A program made the position numbers and the translations under genes. This document shows, in pieces, positions 48,031 through 55,462 of a stretch of DNA of 55,581 nt. This DNA is from Archaeoglobales archaeon. GTDB taxonomy: Archaea > Halobacteriota > Archaeoglobi > Archaeoglobales > Archaeoglobaceae. Location of the stretch: contig QMZC01000003.1 in the NCBI GenBank assembly GCA_003662995.1, forward strand, positions 1 through 55,581, written 5' to 3'. The notes beneath the pieces are model-generated. The model was not told the origin of the DNA. It searched no databases and saw only the letters and a list, made by a program, of their open reading frames with translations. Every line of letters begins with the position of its first letter. The first letter of the stretch is position 1.

Positions 48031-48336
48031 TTATTTTGATTTTGCCAAAATGTTCTTAATTTCCTTGAGTTTAGTTAATATTCTTTGTCCTAATGGAGTC
48101 AATTCATATTTTGCTCTTGTAGAATACTTTTCCTCATCAATTACAGGTCGAATCAATCCAGCTTTCCAAAGTCTAACTCTATTGTCGTTTATAACCTTAG
48201 CTGGAGCTTTAACTAGTTCTTCAATTTCTGTGAATGACTTTGGAGAATCTTCAAGAGCAAACAGAAAATCAACTGCCTTAGAATACGAGAGGCTTTTAAG
48301 CAATTGTTGCAGTTCTGTAAGGTTTTCTTTGTCCAT
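48031..48336 (-). CDS. Winged-helix transcription regulator (101 aa)
   Basis: The winged helix SFTEIEELVKAPAKVINDNRVRLWKAGLIRPV is followed by YELTPLGQRILTKLKEI, the same tail motif as the regulator at 46859. It is divergent from the small gene at 48461 across a 124-base region with TAGTAACT/ACTAACC repeats, so it probably controls both. Confidence 0.75.
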   Translation of the reverse strand: MDKENLTELQQLLKSLSYSKAVDFLFALEDSPKSFTEIEELVKAPAKVINDNRVRLWKAGLIRPVIDEEKYSTRAKYELTPLGQRILTKLKEIKNILAKSK

Positions 48337-48460
48337 GCAAAATTTGTTAGAATTTAATAAATTTATTAGTATCCTTAATTGTTGGATAGTAACTAACCAA
48401 ATCGTAAGATTTATTAAGTTTAGTAACTTATTAGTTAGTAACTATAAGAGGTGTTAGTAC

Positions 48461-48601
48461 ATGCCAACAAAGGGCGTTCATTTGGATGAAGAATGGATAC
48501 GGATGTTGAAGGGGTTTTGTGGTGAAGGAAAGGAATTTGGGAGTATTAGCGAGTACTTAAGAGCTTTAGTTAGAGAGGATTTAAAGAGACGGGGCTTTTA
48601 G
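48461..48601 (+). CDS. Ribbon-helix-helix protein, probably truncated by frameshift (46 aa)
   Basis: ATG 48461 starts a small ribbon-helix-helix-like protein (GVHLDEEWIRMLK, SISEYLRALVREDLKR). It stops at 48601, but a one-base shift would add a tail (GLLGKNGQVVEHDRVEEV) nearly identical to that of the 47322 gene and ending at 48654. The tail is the second copy of the 35-bp repeat. Either the gene was fused with a duplicated end or recently frameshifted. Confidence 0.55.
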   Translation: MPTKGVHLDEEWIRMLKGFCGEGKEFGSISEYLRALVREDLKRRGF

Positions 48602-48629
48602 GAAAAAACGGGCAGGTTGTCGAACACGA
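48595..48629. repeat. 35-bp direct repeat, copy 2
   Basis: Identical to 47454-47488. Here the repeat is out of frame with the small ribbon-helix-helix gene and runs into the start region of the Topo VI-A-like gene. Confidence 0.8.
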
Positions 48630-48677
48630 TAGGGTTGAGGAAGTGATAGCATGATTTCAACTTCTATAGGTAAAAAA

Positions 48678-49835
48678 ATGCCACGCAGGTCAAATCTTTG
48701 GGCGAATGTGGAAGAAATAATTCTGCAACATTATGATGAGTTGAAAACAAGAAGAATAAGGGGAGGCTACTATATTGTGGGCGATTACTTAGCACAAAGA
48801 TTGAAAGAAGGCAGAATTACAGAGCAAGAATATAACCATTTCCTCAGTGAGCAGGGATATGCAACTTATAGGGATGACTTATGGACTTCCTTAGAGAAAA
48901 AATATGGGCTTGAGAGACCTGAAGCCAAACCACTTGGTGTAATATATACTCTTGGTGAAGAACTACCCATAGAAAAATTTGATGAAGTTTACTACCGTGC
49001 AAGAGGCTTTATTTTTGTCGAGAAAGCTGACGAGGCTGAAGATTTAAGCGAGTTGAGTTTTCATGGATGGGCAATTATAGCAGGGCAGGGTTTCTCAACA
49101 AGGCTAATGAGGCAACTTTTCAAGCAGGATGGCAGACCAGTTTTAGCTTTACATGATTGTGATACAGCGGGAGAATGGATTTACAGAGTTTTTGACATGG
49201 GTAGTAAGAGAACAAAGCACCTTCAACTTAACCTTGAGAACGTCATTGATTTAGGGTTGCATGAAGAAGATGCCATCAAGCTGGGATTACCACCAAGACC
49301 AGAAGCTAAGAAATATCAAAAATACAGAAGAGAGCGATTTGAACTATCAGCTTTGGCAGTTTTAAAAACAAGATATGGCGTAGAAAACCCAGTTTTAGCT
49401 TATACTGTTGCAAAAATGAAGAAAATGGGAATTAGAATAACACCAACTCCAGAAGAGCTTAGATTTTTACTTAGATATGAAATAAAAAGCCAAATCAGGC
49501 GTTCTATCAAAGAATTAGTTGATAAACTGTATGAGATTGTAGAATTACCATCCCAATACCAAGAAGAGATTGCTGAGAATCTGAGTTATCCAGATGGCGA
49601 AGCTATAGAAGTTATTGTTTCAGAGCTTACAGCACAATTGGTGGACTTGAAGCCAATTGAAGAACTAAAAACAAGAATACAACAAGAACTTGAAAAGATA
49701 AAGCTAAAACTCATAGAGGAGGCTCAAAAAGCAGTAGATGATGCAAAAATCATTGATGAAGATGAATACGAAAGGAGAGTGGTTGATAGTTGTGATGCTA
49801 ATAGAATTATCTCTGCGTTGGAGGTTAAACCATGA
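48678..49835 (+). CDS. Stand-alone Topo VI-A/Spo11-like Toprim protein, second copy
   Basis: I use ATG 48678 because the paralogue at 1544 begins at the matching codon (MPRRSNLW versus MSRRSNLW); ATG 48651 adds nine residues encoded by duplicated DNA. The 385-residue protein keeps FVEKADEAEDL, GQGFSTRLMRQLF and HDCDTAGEW, the Toprim metal site. No Topo VI-B gene is present. The near-identical core DNA shared with 1544 shows recent common ancestry or gene exchange between elements B and C; the C-terminal third has diverged. Confidence 0.8.
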   Translation: MPRRSNLWANVEEIILQHYDELKTRRIRGGYYIVGDYLAQRLKEGRITEQEYNHFLSEQGYATYRDDLWTSLEKKYGLERPEAKPLGVIYTLGEELPIEKFDEVYYRARGFIFVEKADEAEDLSELSFHGWAIIAGQGFSTRLMRQLFKQDGRPVLALHDCDTAGEWIYRVFDMGSKRTKHLQLNLENVIDLGLHEEDAIKLGLPPRPEAKKYQKYRRERFELSALAVLKTRYGVENPVLAYTVAKMKKMGIRITPTPEELRFLLRYEIKSQIRRSIKELVDKLYEIVELPSQYQEEIAENLSYPDGEAIEVIVSELTAQLVDLKPIEELKTRIQQELEKIKLKLIEEAQKAVDDAKIIDEDEYERRVVDSCDANRIISALEVKP

Positions 49836-50065
49836 CAGAAATGAAAGACTTTTACGGAAATGTAATCAAAGAGGGCGATGAGGCTATTGTTTCAGCATTT
49901 AGTTTTGATTTTCCATGGTTAACGATGGCTAAGGTCAAAGTTATAAGAATAAAGAGAAAGTGGGCTATTGTAGAATACAACAATGAGCTATATGAGATTC
50001 CAAAAAGCTGGTTAATTAAGGATTTTCTGAAAGCGAATGAAGAGGCTATTTTACAGGGGGCTTAA
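49832..50065 (+). CDS. Small SH3-like hypothetical protein (77 aa)
   Basis: ATG 49832 overlaps the upstream stop by four bases. Sequence DFYGNVIKEGDEAIVSAFSF and TMAKVKVIRIKRKWAIVEYNNELYEI suggests a small KOW/SH3-like beta barrel. Co-translated with the Topo VI-A-like gene. Confidence 0.6.
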   Translation: MTEMKDFYGNVIKEGDEAIVSAFSFDFPWLTMAKVKVIRIKRKWAIVEYNNELYEIPKSWLIKDFLKANEEAILQGA

Positions 50066-50067
50066 CC

Positions 50068-50268
50068 ATGCTTTCATTATTTGTTATTGATTACAATGAG
50101 TTTAAGACAGGATTTGAAGCATTAGAGCTTTTGTTAAGGGCAAAAGAGGCAATGAAATACAATAATACATTGAAAAAGCATGTTGATGAATTGCAGAAAC
50201 TCATTGAAAAATGTTTTTCAGATTATTTGTGGTTAGTCAAGAATTTAGCGGAAGATTACAAAGGTTAG
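50068..50268 (+). CDS. Small helical hypothetical protein (66 aa)
   Basis: Starts three bases after the previous stop with GGGGGCTTAACC upstream. The 66 residues are helical and ordinary (LLLRAKEAMKYNNTLKKH). No family recognised; supported by tight spacing. Confidence 0.5.
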   Translation: MLSLFVIDYNEFKTGFEALELLLRAKEAMKYNNTLKKHVDELQKLIEKCFSDYLWLVKNLAEDYKG

Positions 50269-50280
50269 GGAGGCTTAGCT

Positions 50281-50382
50281 ATGCTTGATTTTCTCAAAGG
50301 CTTGTGGCGGATTCTGAGAGGGAAGCCGATTTTTCCTTATAGGAGGGTTAGATATGACTATACAACAGCTTGTAGAAGGTAA
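50281..50382 (+). CDS. Very small basic protein (33 aa)
   Basis: ATG 50281 follows GGGAGGCTTAGCT. The 33-residue basic product (begins MLDFLKGLWRILRG) overlaps the zinc-knuckle remnant at 50354. Small size makes it uncertain. Confidence 0.3.
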   Translation: MLDFLKGLWRILRGKPIFPYRRVRYDYTTACRR

Positions 50383-50410
50383 AACGTGCCCTTGTGGTTC
50401 AGAGCTTGGT
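50354..50410 (+). pseudogene. 5' remnant of a duplicated zinc-knuckle gene
   Basis: ATG 50354 follows AGGAGGGTT and about 55 bases match the start of the gene at 50872 (MTIQQLVEGKTCPCGS versus MTIQQLIEGKTCPCGS). After this point the second CPNCG knuckle is lost and the frame continues antisense to the AbrB gene at 50399-50566. It is a relic of duplication flanking the AbrB pair. Confidence 0.6.
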
Positions 50411-50566
50411 AATGACGATTTTATTCTCTTCAGGATAGACTTCAACTCTCACCTCTTCTCCATGTTCAAAAGGAATTGCGTCACTAATTCGTTTTTTAAT
50501 GTAGATTCTGGCAGCCCCTCTAGAATCAAAGTGGATTTTTCCAGTGGTGACGAAAGATTTTGCCAT
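50399..50566 (-). CDS. AbrB/MazE-type swapped-hairpin DNA-binding protein (55 aa)
   Basis: The minus-strand frame from ATG 50566 to stop 50399 encodes a complete AbrB-like domain: AKSFVTTGKIHFDSRGAARI, then GEEVRVEVYPEENKIVITKL. It is a paralogue of the plus-strand AbrB protein at 50660 and is divergent from it, with 93 bases of shared AACATTTGG/AAATGTT repeats between. It probably represses both. Confidence 0.65.
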   Translation of the reverse strand: MAKSFVTTGKIHFDSRGAARIYIKKRISDAIPFEHGEEVRVEVYPEENKIVITKL

Positions 50567-50659
50567 AAATTTTCACATTTACTCAAAGGTTTAAACATTT
50601 GGTTTGTTAAAATATGTTGTAACATTTGGAAACATTTAAATAAGATTGGAGGTTAAAAT

Positions 50660-50875
50660 ATGTTAACAAATGTTATAACAGGTGAAAAGATGATAGGGGT
50701 TGGAAAATTCCATAGAGATAACAAAGGGGCAGGAAGGTTTTATATACCAAAAGAACTTGCTAAAAAACTCAATTTTGAAAATGGAGAACAAACAATTATC
50801 GAAATTTCAGAGACAAAGATAGAGATTAGGCGTTTGAAAGATATTGTTGAGAGAAAAATGGAGGCAAAACAATGA
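50660..50875 (+). CDS. AbrB-family transcription regulator (71 aa)
   Basis: ATG 50660 follows GGAGGTTAAAAT. The AbrB domain reads IGVGKFHRDNKGAGRFYIPKELAKKLNFENGEQ followed by a basic tail. The upstream gap contains AAACATTTGG, TAACATTTGG and ACAAATGTTATAAC words, likely operators. Its stop overlaps the zinc-knuckle start by four bases. Confidence 0.8.
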   Translation: MLTNVITGEKMIGVGKFHRDNKGAGRFYIPKELAKKLNFENGEQTIIEISETKIEIRRLKDIVERKMEAKQ

Positions 50876-50988
50876 CCATACAACAGCTTATAGAAGGTAA
50901 AACATGCCCTTGTGGTTCAAAGCTTGAGATTGATGGTAATAAGCTGAGATGCCCGAATTGCGGTTTTAAGGTTGTGATTAAGGAGTGA
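50872..50988 (+). CDS. Zinc-ribbon protein (38 aa)
   Basis: The 38 residues have CPCG (12-15) and CPNCG (about 28-32), a complete minimal zinc ribbon. It overlaps the AbrB gene by four bases, which fixes the ATG. It is the intact version of the remnant at 50354. Confidence 0.65.
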   Translation: MTIQQLIEGKTCPCGSKLEIDGNKLRCPNCGFKVVIKE

Positions 50989-50994
50989 AACAAA

Positions 50995-51168
50995 ATGCAA
51001 CCAATAACCTTAGCTGAAAAATTGGCGAAAGAAAACTACCAGATCAAACCAATCGAGTGTGCAATGTGTGGTAAGCGATTTTCCCAAGATCAAATCGTGT
51101 GGATTGGCACGGATTGTTGTCCTGTTTGTGTTAAGTGTTATAGAGCTTTGAGGAGGAATAGACTATGA
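50995..51168 (+). CDS. Zinc-knuckle protein (57 aa)
   Basis: ATG 50995, six bases after the previous stop, gives a 57-residue protein with CAMCGKRF (22-29) and CCPVCVKCYR (about 41-50), a double-knuckle zinc site, and a basic end. Overlaps the next start (ATGA). Confidence 0.6.
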   Translation: MQPITLAEKLAKENYQIKPIECAMCGKRFSQDQIVWIGTDCCPVCVKCYRALRRNRL

Positions 51169-51422
51169 AAGAGGCTAATGAAATTGCAGAAATTAAGAAA
51201 GAGCTTAGAAATTTGAAAATAATAGCAATTGAACAAGTAAAATTCTTGGAAGAATTAAGAGAGGTTTTCAAGGAGGGGTTGAAATTGGTTTCAAAGTGTA
51301 AATGTTTCACGCTTTTTGATCCATTCAAATGCAGATTGCCAAATCCACGCATTTGCAGATATTTTGATAGAGAATTGATGGAATGCTCCCAGCCTTGGAG
51401 GGTTAGAGTTGCAAAAGTATGA
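51165..51422 (+). CDS. Cysteine-rich helical protein (85 aa)
   Basis: ATG 51165 overlaps the previous stop and follows GAGGAGGAAT. The first half is a coiled coil (EIAEIKKELRNLKIIAIEQ); the second has CKCF, C and CRYF...C residues compatible with metal binding. It overlaps the next gene by 14 bases. Confidence 0.55.
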   Translation: MKEANEIAEIKKELRNLKIIAIEQVKFLEELREVFKEGLKLVSKCKCFTLFDPFKCRLPNPRICRYFDRELMECSQPWRVRVAKV

Positions 51423-51813
51423 TTTTGAAATTTTTGATCCTGTAAAGGAACGCAACGAAAAAGCATACAACAATGGCAAGAAGGGGGAGCAGATAGCATT
51501 AAGAGATTTTGATGAAATAATTTTTGTAGATAGATTAGTTGATGCAGAACTTAACGGTAAACCTTTAGAAATAAAAGCATGCCAAGAATGGCAATCTAAC
51601 GGTAAAGGAAGGTGTAGGGGGAGATTTGTTTTAGATAAAGAGCAGCATGATTATTTAATTAAAAATCACGGTTATTACCTGTTTATTGTTTTCAAAGAAG
51701 ATGGTTCGAATATTTCTAAGCTTGTTAAGGCTGTTGATGTTGAATTTAAGAGAAAAATAAGCTGGTTATCAATTTTTCATGCTCCTCAAGGAGGAGAAAA
51801 TTTAGGGAGGTGA
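51409..51813 (+). CDS. PD-(D/E)XK nuclease-like protein (134 aa)
   Basis: A TTG start at 51409 with GGAGGGTTAGAG upstream is chosen. The core has KGEQIALRDF (E about 27), VDAELNGKPLEIKAC (D about 45 and E-x-K about 53-55), the layout of a PD-(D/E)XK fold such as Holliday-junction or phage nucleases. It lies in the gene row upstream of Rep and may process replication or integration intermediates. Confidence 0.6.
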   Translation: MQKYDFEIFDPVKERNEKAYNNGKKGEQIALRDFDEIIFVDRLVDAELNGKPLEIKACQEWQSNGKGRCRGRFVLDKEQHDYLIKNHGYYLFIVFKEDGSNISKLVKAVDVEFKRKISWLSIFHAPQGGENLGR

Positions 51814-51817
51814 TAGG

Positions 51818-52147
51818 ATGGTTGAGGAAGCCAAGAAGGTAGAAAAGAAAGGAGTAGGAAAGGAGAAGGTAGAAGGAAAGGAAGAAGTAAAGGAAAAAGG
51901 AAATGGAAAGAAACCGATTGAGACCGTCAACATCTTTACAACAAACGGAATGTTGAGTTTTTCAGTATGGGAAGGAGGCAGCATAAGCGTTAGAGTTAGC
52001 AAGAGAAAGGACAACAGCGATGAATACATCAACGTGTGGCAAGGGAGGATTTCACCAGTCGATTTCATTTCACAGTTTGGAGATCTAAAAACAGTAGCAA
52101 AGACAGCACAGAACGAGCTTAAGAAGGTGTTGGGGCAAGAGATCTAA
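51818..52147 (+). CDS. Hypothetical protein with K/E-rich N-terminus (109 aa)
   Basis: ATG 51818 follows GGGAGGTGATAGG. The first 35 residues are almost all K, E, G and V (disordered); residues 38-109 look like a small beta-rich domain with a C-terminal helix, possibly single-strand-binding, given the SFSVWEGGSISVRVSKRKD pattern. No family certain. Confidence 0.55.
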   Translation: MVEEAKKVEKKGVGKEKVEGKEEVKEKGNGKKPIETVNIFTTNGMLSFSVWEGGSISVRVSKRKDNSDEYINVWQGRISPVDFISQFGDLKTVAKTAQNELKKVLGQEI

Positions 52148-52173
52148 TTTTTCTTATTTTTAGAGGGTTAGGA

Positions 52174-52278
52174 ATGGAAGAAGATAGGGAATGCTTGATT
52201 TGTGGTAAGCCGTTGTATCTGTGTTCATGTGAGTTTAGAGCTTTTCATAATCGTTCAATTAATTTCTTGAGACTATGA
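52174..52278 (+). CDS. Tiny zinc-knuckle protein (34 aa)
   Basis: ATG 52174 follows GAGGGTTAGGA. The 34 residues carry CLICG and CSC (about 7-19), a possible zinc site. It overlaps the next gene by four bases. Confidence 0.4.
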   Translation: MEEDRECLICGKPLYLCSCEFRAFHNRSINFLRL

Positions 52279-52562
52279 ATGAAATTGAGATTTTCCTAAA
52301 CAATGTAAGAGGGGAGTGGTGGAGCAGCGAAAGGAGAGTTGGCAAGCATACACGAAAAACAAACGGTGAAAAATACGTTAGTCCAAGAATAATCTTAAGC
52401 AGCGATTACAACAATCTAATAGGTAAGAGGTTCAAGCTATACGTTGCAGAGGGTAAAGTGGTTGAAGAGTGGTATAGCAGAACAGAGGAGAGAAAGGGAA
52501 CGATGTTAATCCTCTTTTTTGAAGATTTTGAGGATGGCAACGATGACTTTGATGAGTTCTAA
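52275..52562 (+). CDS. Hypothetical protein (95 aa)
   Basis: ATG 52275 overlaps the previous stop. The protein is alpha/beta with a basic N-terminal half (SSERRVGKHTRKTNGEKY) and an acidic tail (FFEDFEDGNDDFDEF). It ends seven bases before the first iteron of the Rep origin. No family recognised. Confidence 0.55.
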   Translation: MNEIEIFLNNVRGEWWSSERRVGKHTRKTNGEKYVSPRIILSSDYNNLIGKRFKLYVAEGKVVEEWYSRTEERKGTMLILFFEDFEDGNDDFDEF

Positions 52563-52569
52563 CGGTCCA

Positions 52570-52706
52570 TTGTGGACACAATTTCCTGGAACTCGAGTTG
52601 TGGACACAAGCCTCCAGGATCCATTTTTGTGGTCACAATTACAGACTTGTAAGATCTCAGGCAGCCAAGATTGTGGACACAATTACCGAGCTGTATGTGG
52701 ACACAA
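52570..52706. repeat. Five iterons (TTGTGGACACAA), candidate replication origin
   Basis: Copies lie at 52570-52581, 52598-52609, 52627-52638 (TTGTGGTCACAA), 52671-52682 and 52695-52706 (first base changed). Each is a dyad TTGTG-N2-CACAA. Spacing is 28, 29, 44 and 24 bases. They fill the gap just before the HUH Rep gene, the standard place for Rep-binding iterons and self-repression. Confidence 0.75.
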
Positions 52707-52721
52707 TGGACCTAGATTAAG

Positions 52722-54620
52722 ATGGAAAGGGTTGTTTTTGTAGCCTCTCCCTTCGCACAACCTCATGAATTTTGCGGGATAGATGGGGAAATCTACACAA
52801 TAAGACCAAATGCCAAACTCATTTTACCACGTTTAAATGCTGAAATTTTGGCAAAGAACAACCAAGGTATAATTGTATCAGATTATCAAGAACCTAAGGA
52901 TGTTTTTGATGAGTATTTGGATAATCAAGTTGATCCTTATTCCCTCCTCAAAGGTGAAGAGGATCCGGTAAAGGAATGGGCGAAGTGGGCTTATCAACAA
53001 GAGCTTAAAAAACCAAATCCCGACATAGACAGGCTTTGGGAGCTTAGACTCCTCAGCCAAGGCAAAAACCCAGCGGAAATACTCTACAAAATCCACGACA
53101 CAAAAACACCAAATGAGATAACAATCGATTTATCAAAATCACCAAATATTAATCGAGATTCCAAACCCCAAAGCCCCACGGGTTTATGTTCACTTAATAT
53201 TAATAGCACAGAACCACATTATTTAGGGAAGCCTAAATTTGAGTATAAGGGGGAAATGATAAAGTTGGCGTTGGATACTTTCTTGTTTAAATGCGTTACA
53301 ACATTGCAGGCATTTAGCTTGAAAGGTTTGAATTCTGTTGTTGATGACTCTTTTGTAATCTTTGATTACGATTATACGAGATGTGAGCCGCATGAGGAGC
53401 TTTTGAAAACCTTAGATAAAATGGGCTATGATGTTGAAAGGGATTTTTATGTTTCAATGTTATTCGAAAAGTTTGAGTGTTCTGAACATGGAGATGTGAT
53501 TAAGCCTTGTATTGACTATGAAAAGCATTTTACTGAAGAAGGGGGTAGATTGAGATTATTTGCTGGTAGATTGCATCCATTAAACAAGATGAACGTTGTT
53601 AAAAAGGCAGCACAAATTAGATTGGAGCAATTAAAATATGTTGTTAAGGCTGTTGAAAATAAAACGGTAAGTTATAGGTTTTTTGATGGAGAATTGAAGA
53701 AAGTTAGACATAATAAACACAATTTAGCCTTAATTTGGTTTGTTTTTACTCTACCTAAGTCTTTGAGTGTTGATATGGCAGATTATATTTTAAGAAGTAA
53801 TGACAAACTGAAGGCAGTAAATGAGATTTCAAGAGAGTTAAGGAAAGCGGTTAAAAATACAATTAGAAGGTTTTTAGAGGATTATTTAAAAAAGAATGAG
53901 AATGTTCCGAATTTGGAAAAAGATTTTATGATTGGTTTGTTTACAAACATGCATCCTTGGAGTAGTGGAAATGCAGTAAAAGAGCCACATTTCCACGTTC
54001 ATGCTCCTTTGTTCAATTTTGTTATTTCAAATGGTGAATACATCCGTTTTACTCCCTATATTTCTAAAACATGGCTTGAAGGGTTAAAGAGGATATGGAA
54101 AGAGGAAGTTAGAAAGGCTATTTACAAAATTGGAGATTTGTCGGTTTGGATTGATCCTTATGTTTTTGTGGATCATGAGTTTTTTACTGTCTATTCTCAA
54201 TACACTTGGCTTGATCTTGATGAGAACGATGAGTTTGTTTATGCTGGGAAAATAGCACATCATTTTAGGTATAATGGTAGGAAGGCGGTTGTTGATCTGA
54301 ACGAGGCTTTTTACTCAGGAATTAAAGAGGAAGAGCTTGGCGATTTTGAGAGGGAGTGGATAGACTTCCTTTTGAACTACTCAAATAGAACGGGTTGCGT
54401 TGGATTTATGAACAAATGGAGGGAGAGGTTTGGCATAACTGATACAACTAGTTTGAAGAGGGCAGCAAGGGAGAGAGTGGAGTATTGTCCGATTTGTGGA
54501 AGGGAGCTAACTTATTGCGGAGTTGTTACGATTGATGAGATACTGAAAAAGAAGCGTCGGTTGATGATTTTGTGGTATTACAATCTGAGGTTTAATATTG
54601 AAATTTGGACAAAAACTTAA
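52722..54620 (+). CDS. HUH-superfamily rolling-circle Rep protein (632 aa)
   Basis: ATG 52722 lies 16 bases after the last iteron without a Shine-Dalgarno, so it may be leaderless. The protein has the three RCR motifs in order: motif 1 FVFTLP (about 340), HUH motif 2 EPHFHVHAP (about 421), and motif 3 tyrosines YSQYTW (about 490). A C-terminal zinc ribbon (YCPICGRELTYCG, about 588) follows, and the N-terminal ~200 residues are unrecognised. Reps nick the origin to start rolling-circle replication. It indicates that element C can replicate as a circle. Confidence 0.78.
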   Translation: MERVVFVASPFAQPHEFCGIDGEIYTIRPNAKLILPRLNAEILAKNNQGIIVSDYQEPKDVFDEYLDNQVDPYSLLKGEEDPVKEWAKWAYQQELKKPNPDIDRLWELRLLSQGKNPAEILYKIHDTKTPNEITIDLSKSPNINRDSKPQSPTGLCSLNINSTEPHYLGKPKFEYKGEMIKLALDTFLFKCVTTLQAFSLKGLNSVVDDSFVIFDYDYTRCEPHEELLKTLDKMGYDVERDFYVSMLFEKFECSEHGDVIKPCIDYEKHFTEEGGRLRLFAGRLHPLNKMNVVKKAAQIRLEQLKYVVKAVENKTVSYRFFDGELKKVRHNKHNLALIWFVFTLPKSLSVDMADYILRSNDKLKAVNEISRELRKAVKNTIRRFLEDYLKKNENVPNLEKDFMIGLFTNMHPWSSGNAVKEPHFHVHAPLFNFVISNGEYIRFTPYISKTWLEGLKRIWKEEVRKAIYKIGDLSVWIDPYVFVDHEFFTVYSQYTWLDLDENDEFVYAGKIAHHFRYNGRKAVVDLNEAFYSGIKEEELGDFEREWIDFLLNYSNRTGCVGFMNKWRERFGITDTTSLKRAARERVEYCPICGRELTYCGVVTIDEILKKKRRLMILWYYNLRFNIEIWTKT

Positions 54621-54693
54621 CTCACTCAAGTTTTGCTTTATCTTAGCTTAATTCAGTTAAGTGTTTATATACTTGAAGTTTACTTTTAATTTT

Positions 54694-55095
54694 ATGAAAT
54701 GGGTTAGAGAGTTTGTTGGAATGCTATGGACATGGATAAAAGGGCTTTTTAGAGCAAAACAAAGGAAAAATAGTATTTCTTGGCTCTCAATTCTGAAAAA
54801 CTTTGAGGTCTTTGAAGCTAAGAAATTGGCAAGGTTAGCAAGTTTGGCAGTGTTAGTTTTGGGCATTTATGGAAGTTACGGAGTTGGAATTGTAGCAGCA
54901 GAGGACAATGGAACATCCGGGATTAATTGGACGGCTTTGGGAGAGATGGTTAAGGGATTTGCAGATATAATGCCTGATGTTGCTAATTTGGTCATGGCAG
55001 TAGTGCCTATCTTGGTAATTTTGATATTCGTGGCATTCTTTAGAAACATGCTTGAAAAGATCGTTGGGCTAATCAAGGGAGGATTGAAGTTTTAG
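54694..55095 (+). CDS. Two-transmembrane protein, possible structural/envelope component (133 aa)
   Basis: ATG 54694 lies about 28 bases after GTTTATATAC (54663-54672), a TATA box, so it is nearly leaderless. A basic N-terminus, a signal-like hydrophobic stretch (LASLAVLVLGIYGSYGVGIVAAE, about 48-70, possibly cleaved) and a second membrane segment (VANLVMAVVPILVILIFVAFF) are visible. Similar small membrane proteins are virion, pilin or conjugation parts in archaeal elements; no specific family. Confidence 0.55.
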   Translation: MKWVREFVGMLWTWIKGLFRAKQRKNSISWLSILKNFEVFEAKKLARLASLAVLVLGIYGSYGVGIVAAEDNGTSGINWTALGEMVKGFADIMPDVANLVMAVVPILVILIFVAFFRNMLEKIVGLIKGGLKF

Positions 55096-55105
55096 GGTGG
55101 AGAGG

Positions 55106-55462
55106 ATGAGAAAATCTTCAATATTTCTTTTTTTAATTTTGATTTTTAGTTTAGTTCAAACTGCCAATGCTGTAACGATCACTTTTTCAGATTTGGATTT
55201 AGTAGGGGCGAAGAAGATTTTAATTTACAATCAATCGGGTGGTTTTATTGGGGAATTTAATACAACAGATACGGTTAATTTGAATAATACGGATAGTTAC
55301 ATTATTGTTTTCAAACCATCAGTTCAAGAAGCATATTTTAAAGATCCTCTTGGTCGAATGACGGAGTTTGCGAAGGCTAATCTGCCTGTTATTATGGTGT
55401 TTATGGGGTATATTGCGTTTGTAGTTGGAATGGTTATTATTGTATCGAGGGCGATAAAATGA
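55106..55462 (+). CDS. Secreted membrane-anchored protein (118 aa)
   Basis: ATG 55106 follows GGGTGGAGAGG. Signal peptide FLFLILIFSLVQTANA, a ~70-residue extracellular beta-rich part with N-glycosylation-type sites, and a C-terminal membrane anchor (PVIMVFMGYIAFVVGMVIIVS). Next in the membrane cassette with 54694. Candidate surface/envelope protein; no family recognised. Confidence 0.55.
   Translation: MRKSSIFLFLILIFSLVQTANAVTITFSDLDLVGAKKILIYNQSGGFIGEFNTTDTVNLNNTDSYIIVFKPSVQEAYFKDPLGRMTEFAKANLPVIMVFMGYIAFVVGMVIIVSRAIK

Noticed and set aside
47513-48457. A 314-residue plus-strand reading frame
   Set aside because: It is antisense to the RelBE and winged-helix genes, is serine-rich with low complexity, and those minus-strand genes match known families.
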